A stretch of 32,622 nt of DNA from an uncultured Planctomycetaceae bacterium (GTDB lineage Bacteria > Planctomycetota > Planctomycetia > Pirellulales > UBA1268). Both the position numbers and the translations under genes were made by a program. The notes below the pieces were generated by a model. That model had not been told where the DNA came from. It did not search any database and saw only the letters and a list, made by a program, of their open reading frames with translations. Positions 1-9,200 of this stretch are shown in pieces (position 1 is the first letter of the stretch; every line of letters starts with the position of its first letter). The DNA lies in the NCBI GenBank assembly GCA_903885855.1, contig CAISKG010000538.1, forward strand, positions 1-32,622, read 5' to 3'.

Positions 1-2
1 CG

Positions 3-830
3 ACGGAGGCGCCGGAGTCCGCGGAGGACCGGGCCGCGCGCGCCGAGCGGGTGGTGGCGGCCTCGTTCGCCGGACTGGCACGCGCCGCGTCGATCACCGC
101 GCGCGTGCGCCATCTGGTCCGATTCGGGGATCACGTCGCCAAGGGAAGCGGTCGCTACATCCAGTCGGGCGTGGGCGAGGACCAGCGCTACCGCTACGAG
201 TACCGCCTCACCACCGGCCAGCAGGAGTGCGAGGTGCTCGAGGTCTGCGACGGCGTGTCCGCCTGGAACTTCCGCCGCATCGAGCCCTATCCACCCACGG
301 TCGAACGGATCGACGTGCGGCGCGTCGGCGAACGCCTCGACGCCCTCGGAGTCACGCACCGCAAGGAGCAGTCGGCGCATCTCGGCGGCGTCCAGCGCCA
401 CCTCTGCCTCCTGCGCCACTACTTCCGTTTCGGTTCGATCGTCCCGGGCGTCATCGACGACGTCCCGGTGTGGGTGGTGGAGGGGGCCTGGGATCGGACG
501 ACGCTGGCCTGGATCCTGAAGGACAAGGCCGACGTGATCAACAGCCCGGCCGGCATTGCCCCCCACGAGCTCCCCGAGGGGATGCCGTTCGCGGTGCGGA
601 TCTCGATCAGCAAACGCGAACTCTTCCCCACCCGTGTGGAGTGGCTGGCGGTGCCGGGGAAGCGGCCCGTCGCGGCCGCACCGCCGGAGGTGGTCGGGCG
701 GCTGGAGTTCTACGACGTGCGCATCGGCGATCCGGTCGACGTCTCGGGCTTCTTCTACCGGCCGGCGACCGAGGGGCTCACCGACATCACCGAGACCTAC
801 GTCCCGAGCCTCTTTCCGCTGCGGCCGTGA
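3..830 (+). CDS. Hypothetical protein, 5'-truncated by window edge (possible LolA-like/outer-membrane lipoprotein-sorting fold)
   Basis: ORF 51..830 stays open in frame to position 3 (TEAPESAEDRAARAERVVAASF...), so the true start is probably outside the window. The family guess is weak. Confidence 0.7.
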   Translation, partial: TEAPESAEDRAARAERVVAASFAGLARAASITARVRHLVRFGDHVAKGSGRYIQSGVGEDQRYRYEYRLTTGQQECEVLEVCDGVSAWNFRRIEPYPPTVERIDVRRVGERLDALGVTHRKEQSAHLGGVQRHLCLLRHYFRFGSIVPGVIDDVPVWVVEGAWDRTTLAWILKDKADVINSPAGIAPHELPEGMPFAVRISISKRELFPTRVEWLAVPGKRPVAAAPPEVVGRLEFYDVRIGDPVDVSGFFYRPATEGLTDITETYVPSLFPLRP

Positions 831-1909
831 GCCTCCCGGCCGCCACGCCATCCGGCGTCGGCGAGCCGGACGGCGGCGTCGATCGCCGCCAGGAAACTCG
901 CCGGATCGGCGCGCCCCGTGCCCACGATGTCGAAGGCGGTGCCGTGGGCCACGCTCGTGCGCACCAGCGGCAGTCCCAGGGTGATGTTCACCGCGCGGTG
1001 CATCCCCAGCAGCTTGACCGGGATGTGTCCCTGATCGTGGTACTGGGCCACGACGCCGTCGAAGGCCCCGGCGGCGGCGCGGAGGAAGAGCGTGTCGGCC
1101 GGCAGCGGTCCGGCGGCGTCGATGCCCGCGGCCCGGAGCCGCGCGACCGCCGGGGCGATCACGCGGGCCTCGTCGTCGCCGAAGAGCCCGTCCTCGCCGG
1201 CATGCGGATTGAGGGCCGCGACGGCCAGACGCGGCGCGCGTCCCAGGAGCGCCGCGAGGAGCGCCGCCAGGCGCTCGCCCGCGGCGACGATGCGCTCCGC
1301 GGAGATGCCGGCCACGGCCTGGCGGAGTGACTCGTGGAGCGTGACGTGGACCACGCCGAGGGCGCCGCGCCCCGTGGCGGCGTCCGCCGGGAGCCAGAGC
1401 ATCATCGAGGCGGCGTCGTCGGCCATGCCGCAGGCGCGCGCGAGCCACTCGGTGTGCCCCGGGACGTCGTGGCCTGCGGCGTGCAGCGCGCCTTTGTGGA
1501 GCGGTCCGGTGACCAGCGCCGCCCGCCGCCCGGCGTCCTCCGCGCGGCGCACCGCGCCGTAGGCGGTCTCGAGCGCCGCCACCGCCGCCCGTCCGCCGGC
1601 CGCCGTGGCGACGCCGCGTGGCACCGCGTCGCGGTCGCCGGGATCGACGACGAGGATCCGCTCCGGCGAGGAGGGACGCGGATCGTCGGCCGCCACGACG
1701 ACGAGCCCGTCGGCCGCCACGCCGGCGGCCTGCCGAAGCGTGTCGGGCGCGACGCACGCCCGCAGCCGCGCGCGGCGGTGGGCCCCGGGCAGGCGCCACG
1801 CGGCGACGAGGACCTCCGGACCGATGCCGGCCGGATCCCCCGCGGTGAGGAAGACCAGCGGCAGGGAATCCTCGGCGGGGGGCACGGCAGGGGAGGGGAG
1901 GGGAGGCAT
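797..1909 (-). CDS. pdxA: 4-hydroxythreonine-4-phosphate dehydrogenase
   Basis: Contains LPLVFLTAGDPAGIGPEV, PGHTEWLA, QYHDQGHIPVKLLG and VRTSVAHGTAFDIVGTGRAD, all PdxA hallmarks. Start trimmed to ATG at 1909. Confidence 0.95.
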   Translation of the reverse strand: MPPLPSPAVPPAEDSLPLVFLTAGDPAGIGPEVLVAAWRLPGAHRRARLRACVAPDTLRQAAGVAADGLVVVAADDPRPSSPERILVVDPGDRDAVPRGVATAAGGRAAVAALETAYGAVRRAEDAGRRAALVTGPLHKGALHAAGHDVPGHTEWLARACGMADDAASMMLWLPADAATGRGALGVVHVTLHESLRQAVAGISAERIVAAGERLAALLAALLGRAPRLAVAALNPHAGEDGLFGDDEARVIAPAVARLRAAGIDAAGPLPADTLFLRAAAGAFDGVVAQYHDQGHIPVKLLGMHRAVNITLGLPLVRTSVAHGTAFDIVGTGRADPASFLAAIDAAVRLADAGWRGGREAHGRSGKRLGT

Positions 1910-2078
1910 GGGCCGGGGGGCGCGGGAACGGGGCCGGGGCTCGGCGTGCGGGAGGGAGCCGGCGCCCGCTCGGAGGCCGCGGGACTGCCGACGCATCATG
2001 GGGCAGCCTATAGTCTCCTCCGGCAGGCCGTCACCGCCTCCGCCGCGATCGATCACCCCCCTCCGGAGCCACCGGCCG

Positions 2079-2648
2079 ATGGAACGAGTCTACGCCCATG
2101 CCGCGATGTTCGCCGTGGCGCTGCTCGCGGCGACCGCGCTGTTGGGGATCTGGATCGGGGATCTGCACGGGCAGACGGATCCGGCGGTGCTCCGCTGGGG
2201 CAGCGTCCATCGTCTGTCGGGGATCTTCACGGCGCTGGTCGTCGTGCTCGTCAACAGCATCGCCGTCACCTACTTCATCGGCACGGGCCGCTGGTGCCGG
2301 GAGGTGGTGGAGACCTACGGCCTCTCTCCGGCGTTCACCGATCGCGCCAAGGCGATCAAGCGCCGGGCCTTTCCCTGGTCGGTGATCGGGATGCTCGCCG
2401 TGGTGGGGATCACGGCGCTCGGGGGCGCGGCCGATCCCTCCACGGGCCGTGCCGGAACGGAGGCTTGGGTGACGCCGCACCTCGTCGGGGCGATCGGCCT
2501 GGCGACCCTCATCGCCTGGTGCTTCCAGTCGCAGCTGCCGCGGATCCGGCTGCAGCAGCAGCTCATCGAGGAGGTGCTGGGGGAGGTGCGGGAGATCCGT
2601 CGGGCGCGGGGGCTCGAGGTGGAGGAGTGGGCGCCTCCTCCGTCGTGA
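2079..2648 (+). CDS. Small integral membrane protein of unknown function
   Basis: ATG at 2079 in the frame of ORF 1605..2648. Protein MERVYAHAAMFAVALLAATALLGIWIGDLHGQ... has several hydrophobic segments (about 189 aa). Confidence 0.85.
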   Translation: MERVYAHAAMFAVALLAATALLGIWIGDLHGQTDPAVLRWGSVHRLSGIFTALVVVLVNSIAVTYFIGTGRWCREVVETYGLSPAFTDRAKAIKRRAFPWSVIGMLAVVGITALGGAADPSTGRAGTEAWVTPHLVGAIGLATLIAWCFQSQLPRIRLQQQLIEEVLGEVREIRRARGLEVEEWAPPPS

Positions 2649-3555
2649 CGCTCCCCGCCGCGGCCCGGGCGGCGGAGCGGAACTGCCGCTCCAGGCGGGA
2701 AATCCCCGCGGCCAGCGTGATCCCCAGCGCCAGCGTCGCCGACAACAGCACGCGATCGTGGCTGTGAAACTCGACCTCGGGGAGGAGGTCGGCGGCCGCG
2801 ATGCAGACGAACGCCCCCGCGGACACCGCCAGGGCCGTGCCCAGCAGGTCGCTGCGGGCGTCGCCCGCGACGCCCGCCAGGAGCACGAACGCCGCCGCAC
2901 CGAGGGGCACCAGCGCCGCATGGGCGAGGTTCACCCAGCGCCGCAACGACGGGGAGGTGCCGGCGCCGAGCATCAGGGCCGCGATCAGCGCGGCGTCGAT
3001 CGGCTTGTGGAGGAGGATCGCGAGGAAGGTGGTGACGCCGGCGAAGATCCCAGCGGAGCCGGTGCCCGACTCCGCCGAGGCCGCCAGCGCCGCGCCGTCG
3101 GCGAGGCTGTGGACCGCCAGTCCCGCCAGCGCCCCGCACCACCCCCAGCTCGCGGAGGCGGGGGTGTCGGGGTGGGGGGGGGCGTGGTGGTGGCCGCCGG
3201 AGTGATCGCAGCCGTGCGCCGGACCATGGTCGGGGTCGACCGCATGGTGGGCATGGCCGCGGAAGGCCCGCTCCAGGAGGAACATCAGGAAGAACCCGGC
3301 GAGCATCCAGGGCACCACCTCGTCGACCGCCCCCCCACGGGCCGCGATGGCGTGGGGCATGAGGTGGAGGAAGGCGACGCCGAGGAGGATGCCGCCGGTG
3401 AAGGAGAGGAGCACCTGCATCCTCCGGTGGCCGAGCCGCAGCAGCGCCACCGACGTTCCCCCGGCCCAGGCGGCGAGGAACACGAGCGCCAACTCCGCCG
3501 CCAGCATCCCCCAGCCCGCGGACGACGACGCGACGGCGACCGGCAGGGGGGGCAT
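2563..3555 (-). CDS. ZIP-family divalent metal transporter with His-rich loop
   Basis: ATG at 3555. FTGGILLGVAFLHLMPHA, HSLADGAALAAS, LHKPIDAALIAALM and AADLLPEVEFHSHDR are ZIP-like; His-rich loop HAHHAVDPDHGPAHGCDHSGGHHHAPPHPD. Confidence 0.9.
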   Translation of the reverse strand: MPPLPVAVASSSAGWGMLAAELALVFLAAWAGGTSVALLRLGHRRMQVLLSFTGGILLGVAFLHLMPHAIAARGGAVDEVVPWMLAGFFLMFLLERAFRGHAHHAVDPDHGPAHGCDHSGGHHHAPPHPDTPASASWGWCGALAGLAVHSLADGAALAASAESGTGSAGIFAGVTTFLAILLHKPIDAALIAALMLGAGTSPSLRRWVNLAHAALVPLGAAAFVLLAGVAGDARSDLLGTALAVSAGAFVCIAAADLLPEVEFHSHDRVLLSATLALGITLAAGISRLERQFRSAARAAAGSVTTEEAPTPPPRAPAPDGSPAPPPAPPR

Positions 3556-3866
3556 GGAGCGGCAGCCAGAGCTTCGGAAACCAGCCTCGACATGATGGTT
3601 CGGTGGCCGTCGTCGGGCAAGAGCGGAAAGATCGGGAAGGGGGGCAGAGATCGCCGTCTGGCTGGGCACTGCCGATCGGGGCGCCCGCGCAGGGGGCCGG
3701 CGCGATGCCGCCGTGGAGCCGTCCGACACGGTCGCCGCAGACCCCGCGGCCGCGCGCCCGGCCAGACAGCCCCGCCGCCCCAGGTTCAAGAGGCTTCCCA
3801 GAATCTGCCGATGGCTCAAAGGCCGGGGCTTCCCCGGTCTGCGAAGTCGTCCAGGAGCAGCCCCTG

Positions 3867-5753
3867 ATGCCCAGTCGCGTCGAACCGTCCCGCGTGCTCC
3901 ACATCTCCACGTGGGGCGTGCCGTGCGGGATCGCCACCTACGCCGGCAATCTCGTGGCGGCGCTCGAGCGGATGGGGATCGCGGGGGAGGTGCTCCCCCT
4001 CGAACCACACGCCTGGGAGCACTATCTCCCGGCCGACGTCGCGCGGCTCCGCGGCCGGATCGTCGAGCGGGCCCGCGACTGCGACGTCGTGCACATCCAG
4101 CATGAGCACGGCCTCTTCGGCCTGTCGAAGGGGGCGCGGGCCTCGGCGCGCAACTACGGGCGGATCCTCGGCGACCTGCTGGCGGCCGGCAAGCCGGTGC
4201 TGACGACGTTCCACACGGCCCCGCTCGGCGGGCGTCCGCGCCGCGGGATCGGGCGGTGGCTGGAGCGGATCAAGGGATTCTCGCGGGCCCGCACCTGGCG
4301 CCGCCGGGTGGCCGTGCCGCACGCCCGCGCCCGCGGCCGGGCGCTGGCGCTGGTGCACGCCAGCCATACCCGCCACGCGCTGGTGACATCGGGGATGCCG
4401 GAGACGGCGGTGCGCCTCATGCCGCACGGCTGCCTGCCGCAGCGGGCCTCCACGCTCGATCGAGGGGAGGCCAAGCGGTCCCTCGGCATTCCCGAGGGGA
4501 CGACGCTGCTCACGATCTTCGGCTTCATCGGCCGCTACAAAGGGCACGACATGGCCCTCAAGGCGCTCACGCACCTGCCGCCGTCGTACCGGCTGGCGAT
4601 CTGCGGCGGCCCGCACCCCGACGCCCGCGACGGCTTCTTCGAGTCGGTGCTGCGGCAGGTGGAGCGGCTGGGGCTCGAGGACCGCGTCACGATCACCGGC
4701 TGGCTCGATCCGGCCGAGGCCGATCGCTACTACGCGGCCACCGACGTCTGCCTGGCGCCCTACCGCGAGGAGGCGGGGCTCTCCGCCTCCGGTGCGATCA
4801 CCTGGGCGCTGAGTTCGGGGCGCCCGGTGGTGGCCTCGAAGATCGACGCCTTCCAGTCGATCCAGCGTTCCGCGCCCTGCATGCTGATGACGGCGCCGGG
4901 CCGCCCCCAGGAGATGGCCTGGGCGGTGGAGCGCCTCCGCGACGACGAGCGCCTCGCCGAGGCGCTCGTGGCCGAGGCCGGGGCCTACTGCCGGGACCAC
5001 TCCTGGGATCGCGTCGCGGGGCAGACCCTCGAGCTCTACCGCGAGGCCTGCGGGCTCGGCGGCGCCGCGCGATCCGCCGTGGTGACGGAGGCCGCGCCGC
5101 GCCCCACGGGGGCGGCCACCGCGGACCTCGCGGAGGCGGTCCGCCAGACGCAGCAACTGCAGGGCTGGTGCCCGCTGGAGAAGGCCGAGGCGCTCACGCG
5201 GCTGGTGCTCGAGGCGCGGCCCGCGTGCATCGTCGAGATCGGCGTCTACGGTGGGCGCTCGGCCGTGCCCATGGCGCTGGCCGCCCGCACCTACGGGGCC
5301 ACCGTCCACGGCGTCGATCCCTGGTCGCACGCCGCGGCGCTCGAGGGGGACGTCGGCGACGAGAACCGCGAGTGGTGGGGGAAGCTCGACCTCGAAGGGA
5401 TCTACCGCGGTTTCCTCGACGGTGTCCGGCGCTTCGGCGTCGAGGACACGCTCCGCGTCCACCGCATGACCGACACCGCGGCCCTGCCGATGTTCGCCGA
5501 CGGCTCGATCGGCCTGCTCCACGTCGACGGCAACCATTCCGCCGAGGTGAGCATGCGCTACGTGGAGCAGTGGGGGCCGAAGATCGCCCCGGGCGGCCAC
5601 CTCGTGATGGACGACATCGACTGGCAGACGCAGGCCGAGACCGTGGCCTTCATCGAGCGGACCTATGCCATGGTCCGCCGGGAGTCGTCCTGGGCCATCT
5701 ATCGCAAGGAGCCCGCCGCCGCGGCCGCCCCGGCGACGCGCTGCGCGGCCTGA
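3867..5753 (+). CDS. Fusion protein: family-4-like glycosyltransferase (N-term) plus class I SAM methyltransferase (Methyltransf_24-like, C-term)
   Basis: ATG at 3867. N-term VLHISTWGVPCGIATYAGNLVAAL and IFGFIGRYKGHDMALKAL...YREEAGLSASGAITWALSSGRPVVAS (GT4/GT-B). C-term IVEIGVYGGRSAVPMALAA...GLLHVDGNHSAEVSMRYVEQWGPKIAPGGHLVMDDIDW. Confidence 0.9.
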   Translation: MPSRVEPSRVLHISTWGVPCGIATYAGNLVAALERMGIAGEVLPLEPHAWEHYLPADVARLRGRIVERARDCDVVHIQHEHGLFGLSKGARASARNYGRILGDLLAAGKPVLTTFHTAPLGGRPRRGIGRWLERIKGFSRARTWRRRVAVPHARARGRALALVHASHTRHALVTSGMPETAVRLMPHGCLPQRASTLDRGEAKRSLGIPEGTTLLTIFGFIGRYKGHDMALKALTHLPPSYRLAICGGPHPDARDGFFESVLRQVERLGLEDRVTITGWLDPAEADRYYAATDVCLAPYREEAGLSASGAITWALSSGRPVVASKIDAFQSIQRSAPCMLMTAPGRPQEMAWAVERLRDDERLAEALVAEAGAYCRDHSWDRVAGQTLELYREACGLGGAARSAVVTEAAPRPTGAATADLAEAVRQTQQLQGWCPLEKAEALTRLVLEARPACIVEIGVYGGRSAVPMALAARTYGATVHGVDPWSHAAALEGDVGDENREWWGKLDLEGIYRGFLDGVRRFGVEDTLRVHRMTDTAALPMFADGSIGLLHVDGNHSAEVSMRYVEQWGPKIAPGGHLVMDDIDWQTQAETVAFIERTYAMVRRESSWAIYRKEPAAAAAPATRCAA

Positions 5754-5802
5754 TTCGTCTCCGTCTCCGTCTCTTTCCAGCCCAATCCCCGAGGCCCCTC
5801 CC

Positions 5803-6630
5803 GTGCAGAAGCTCAAGTCGGCGAAGCAGCGGTTCCTGGACCGTTTCCAGCGCGATCTCGACCGCATCGAGCGCGAGGCGCCGATGACGGGATCCTACGA
5901 GCGGATCCGCCCCTACATCGTCGAGCAGTCGGTGGGGGGAGAGCAGTACGAGATCATCATCTACCACAAGGAGTCGGAGGCCTGGTTCGGCAGCGGCGGG
6001 TTCGACTGGTCGCTGCAGTACTACCACGACCACGCGTTCGTGCGGCCGGGCGACGTGGCCTTCGACCTGGGGTCGAACTGCGGCGTCATCACCGCCTATC
6101 TCGGCCTCGCCGTCGGCCCCCACGGACGCGTGCTGGCCTTCGACCCCTATCCCTGGAACGCGCTGGCCACCCACTACAACGCCCGTCTGAATCATCTGGA
6201 CAACGTCCTGGCCTACTCCGTCGGCGTCGGCGACAGCACCTTCGAATTGAACCTCGCCCTCGACTCGGCGCGGACGCTCGACGGCGCCCCTCGGCCCGGC
6301 AGGACGATCCAGGCCCAGGTGGTCGACATCCTCGGCTTCGTGGACGAGCGGCCCACCTTCATCAAGATCGACATCGAGGGGGCGGAGTACGAGCTGTCGC
6401 GGGCCGACTGGAGCCGCTTCGACCGGCTGGAGCGGGTGTTCCTCGAACTCCACCCCTTCTTCATCGACGACCGCGGGCTGGAGACGCGGCAGGTGCTGCG
6501 CAATTTCGCCCGGGCGGGGTTCACGCTCCGCCACGGTGCCCCCCACGCCGCGGCCGCCGACGCCGAGACCGCCCCGCCCGAGCACGGCGGCTGGTGGCTG
6601 TCGCGCGAGCGGCTGCGGGCGGCCGCCTGA
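5803..6630 (+). CDS. FkbM-family methyltransferase
   Basis: GTG start at 5803 (VQKLKSAKQRFLDRFQRDLDRIERE...). VAFDLGSNCGVITAYLGLAVGPHGRVLAFDPYPWN and PTFIKIDIEGAEYELSRADW are FkbM signatures. Confidence 0.9.
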   Translation: MQKLKSAKQRFLDRFQRDLDRIEREAPMTGSYERIRPYIVEQSVGGEQYEIIIYHKESEAWFGSGGFDWSLQYYHDHAFVRPGDVAFDLGSNCGVITAYLGLAVGPHGRVLAFDPYPWNALATHYNARLNHLDNVLAYSVGVGDSTFELNLALDSARTLDGAPRPGRTIQAQVVDILGFVDERPTFIKIDIEGAEYELSRADWSRFDRLERVFLELHPFFIDDRGLETRQVLRNFARAGFTLRHGAPHAAAADAETAPPEHGGWWLSRERLRAAA

Positions 6631-6730
6631 CGGGCCGCCGTCGGGCGGCGCGGCGTACGCCAGCGCTCGCCGGTGCCGCGCCCCGGCCCGCGAGCGCCGG
6701 CTCCCATGAAGGCTCGCTGCGGCCTCCGCC

Positions 6731-7447
6731 TCAGCGGTAGTAGGGGGCCTGCGGCGGCGCGGGCTGGGCCATGCGGGCCGCCTGCTCCATCTGCTGCCTG
6801 GCGTAGCGCCGCTGCGGCAGCGTGCGCTCGCTCCAATGCGCGTCGCCGGCCGCGAGGGCCCCGAGCGCCACCACCAGCACGTACGTCAGCAGGCTCGACC
6901 AGGCCTCCTTGCCCCAGCACTTGAAGGCCGTGCCGAAGCCGGTCTTGTGCTTGGGCCCGAACTGCCCCTGGGTGACGCTCCACAGCTCGTCGAGGACGAG
7001 GTGGGAGAGGTAGCCGATGACGACGGCGCTGGCGATCACGTAGCGGTGGAGCGGATCCTCGGCCCCGAAGGCGAGGAACGTCACCTGCCCGGCGACGAGC
7101 GCCGCGGGGAAGCTGTGGAACATCCCCCGGTGCACGGAGTACTTCTCGAGCAGCCAGGCCAGGCCGTACCGCACCGCGAGGTAGATCGCGGCGCCGGCCA
7201 GCACGATGAATTCCAGCGGCATCCCCCACTGCTCGAAGCGGTGGATCATGAGGAGGGGGAGAATCGCGGCGGCGAGGCCGACGCTCTCGCCGAGGGTCTC
7301 GCCGTCGTGATTGTCGAGGTCGGGCAGCAACCCGGCCGCGGCGCACAGGCCGCCGGCCAGGAGGCAGGTGGGGACCGGCATGCCGCCGACGTTCCACGCG
7401 GTGGCGGCATAGGCCGCCCCGGTGAGCGTCGACACCAATCCGTGCAT
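6731..7447 (-). CDS. YdjM/DUF457-like membrane-bound (putative metal-dependent hydrolase) protein
   Basis: ATG at 7447. LLPDLDNHDGETLG, HRGMFHSFPAAL and GYLSHLVLDELWS are typical of the family. Confidence 0.85.
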   Translation of the reverse strand: MHGLVSTLTGAAYAATAWNVGGMPVPTCLLAGGLCAAAGLLPDLDNHDGETLGESVGLAAAILPLLMIHRFEQWGMPLEFIVLAGAAIYLAVRYGLAWLLEKYSVHRGMFHSFPAALVAGQVTFLAFGAEDPLHRYVIASAVVIGYLSHLVLDELWSVTQGQFGPKHKTGFGTAFKCWGKEAWSSLLTYVLVVALGALAAGDAHWSERTLPQRRYARQQMEQAARMAQPAPPQAPYYR

Positions 7448-8012
7448 CCGGGCTCCGGGCACCGAACCCCTCCCTGGCCAGTCACCACCGGCGATCCGCC
7501 GCGCCCCGGGGGGCCGCGCGGAATCGCTCCCCCTCGGGCTTCCTGCCTCCGGGGGGCATCGACTCATGTCTCATGTCGGCCGTCCCGCGAACGCCGCGCC
7601 ACACGCCGGTTTCGCGCCGGTCCGGCGCTGCGGGAGCGGCACAATCGGCGTTGACGGAGGGAGTCCCCCAGGGCGCACGCCCGGTCTGGTCGGCGGGGTG
7701 GGAGGGAGCGGCGTGATGCCGGGGCTTCGGAGACCTGCGACGGTTGCGAAGGATGGAGAAGGGGTGCGGGCGCGCGTCGGGGGGTGGCCGTCGTGGCGCG
7801 CCGGGCAATGTCTTCCTAAAACTCCCAGGCGTCGCAGTCGCCCGAGCGTGACGGGCGTCTTCCTGCCCACACGCATCCTCTTGGCAGGGCCTCGCGTCGG
7901 GCAGGGCAGCCACCTGCCCCCTGCTCCGCCCTGCCCCAGCGGCCAACGGCGGACTGGTCTCGCGGCGCCTCGCCGCAGCGCCCGGCCCGACGCCCTCCGA
8001 GACGCCCGGCCG

Positions 8013-8036
8013 GGTCGGCCAGACGGTCGGCCAGAC
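8013..8036. repeat. 12-bp perfect tandem repeat in intergenic region
   Basis: ggtcggccagac at 8013-8024 and 8025-8036. Confidence 0.85.
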
Positions 8037-8160
8037 GGCCGGGGCCGGCGGGCGGGAAGTTGACCTTCGGGCCCCGTCGAGTGCCCCCTACACTCCCGCC
8101 CCTCCCGAGGGGCGATCGCCAGGTCGCCCGGAGTGCCCACCGCGATCCAGGAGCCTGCCC

Positions 8161-9084
8161 TTGGCCGTCGAAGGATACGACCTGGTGATGATCGGGATCC
8201 TGGCGGTCGCCGCGCTGCTGGGGTACTTCAAGGGGATCGTCTGGCAGATCGCCTGGATCGCCGGCATCGCCGTCAGCGCGTTCGTCGCCATCCGCTTCGC
8301 GACCCCCGTGGCTCCCTGGTTCGGGCAACAGGCCCCCTGGAACCGCGTCCTGGCGATGCTCGCGCTCTACGCGGGCACCTCGCTGGCGGTGTGGGTGGTG
8401 TTCCGCCTGGTGTCGGGCTTCATCAACGCCATCCATCTCTCGGCGTTCGACCACCAGCTCGGCCTCCTCATGGGAGCGGCCAAGGGGGCCCTCCTGTGCA
8501 TCGTCGTCACCTTCTTCGCCGTGATGCTCGCCCCCGCCTACCGGGCCCAGATCGTGAGCAGCCGCAGCGGCCAGATCATCGGCCAGATCATCGTCCGTGC
8601 CGACGCCCTGCTGCCGGCGGAGCTGCACGAGACGGTGGCGCCGTTCGTGAACCAATTCGAGCGGCAGTTCGCCGCGGCCGGCGGGAGACTCGATCCCGCC
8701 GCGGGGCCGCTGGGAGGCGGAGGAGGCGCGCCGGGGCTGTCGCTGGAGTCGCTGTTCAAAGGCATGGGATCGATGGCAGCCTGGTCGGCGGGGGATGCCG
8801 CCGCCGGCCCCGGGGGGGCCGGGGCGTTCGCCGGAGCAGGGGGGGGCACCGGAGCAGGGGGGGTGCAACAGGCGGGGGGCCCGCTGCCCCCCGGATCGTC
8901 CTGGTTCGCGCCCCAGCCGGAGGCCCCCGCCGGGCAGCCGGTGGCCTTCGAGGGGGCGGCCGCCGCGCCGCCGCAGCGTCCCGCCGCCAGCCGCTTCACC
9001 TCGGAACCCGCCCCTCCGGCGATGCTCCCGCAGCCGCCGGCGGCCTTCCCGATCGGGGCCCAGTCGCCGCTGCCGCGGCGCTAG
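8161..9084 (+). CDS. CvpA family membrane protein with Pro/Gly/Ala-rich C-terminal tail
   Basis: TTG start at 8161 or the in-frame continuation. YDLVMIGILAVAALLGYFKGIVWQIAWIAGIAVSAFVAIRF with later TM segments matches CvpA. Confidence 0.85.
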   Translation: MAVEGYDLVMIGILAVAALLGYFKGIVWQIAWIAGIAVSAFVAIRFATPVAPWFGQQAPWNRVLAMLALYAGTSLAVWVVFRLVSGFINAIHLSAFDHQLGLLMGAAKGALLCIVVTFFAVMLAPAYRAQIVSSRSGQIIGQIIVRADALLPAELHETVAPFVNQFERQFAAAGGRLDPAAGPLGGGGGAPGLSLESLFKGMGSMAAWSAGDAAAGPGGAGAFAGAGGGTGAGGVQQAGGPLPPGSSWFAPQPEAPAGQPVAFEGAAAAPPQRPAASRFTSEPAPPAMLPQPPAAFPIGAQSPLPRR

Positions 9085-9200
9085 CAGACGCGGTACTCGG
9101 ACGCGCGGGGCCGCCGGGCAGGGAAGGGGTTTTCCCCGGGAAAAACGAGCCCTGGATCGGACATAAGAGACATTATCGGACGTCGGGGAGAGGGGCGGAA

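Noticed and set aside
3816-5867. 683-aa minus-strand ORF opposite the glycosyltransferase fusion
   Set aside because: Antisense frame with biased composition. The plus strand has clear GT and methyltransferase motifs.
6663-6697. 8-bp inverted repeat GCGCTCGC...GCGAGCGC between convergent genes
   Set aside because: 19-nt loop and no T-run. Too weak in this GC-rich background to call a terminator.
7422-8063. 213-aa ORF in the intergenic gap
   Set aside because: No recognisable motif, Pro/Gly/Arg-rich, overlaps the YdjM-like start; several frames are equally open here.
9129-9146. GTTTTCCCCGGGAAAAAC near-palindrome after the cvpA-like gene
   Set aside because: Almost no loop and an imperfect stem. 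Not confident enough for a terminator call.
9161-9171. ATAAGAGACA resembles part of the Tn5 mosaic end
   Set aside because: Only a ~10-nt match with no paired end or transposase nearby. Coincidence is likely, and an adapter remnant cannot be shown.
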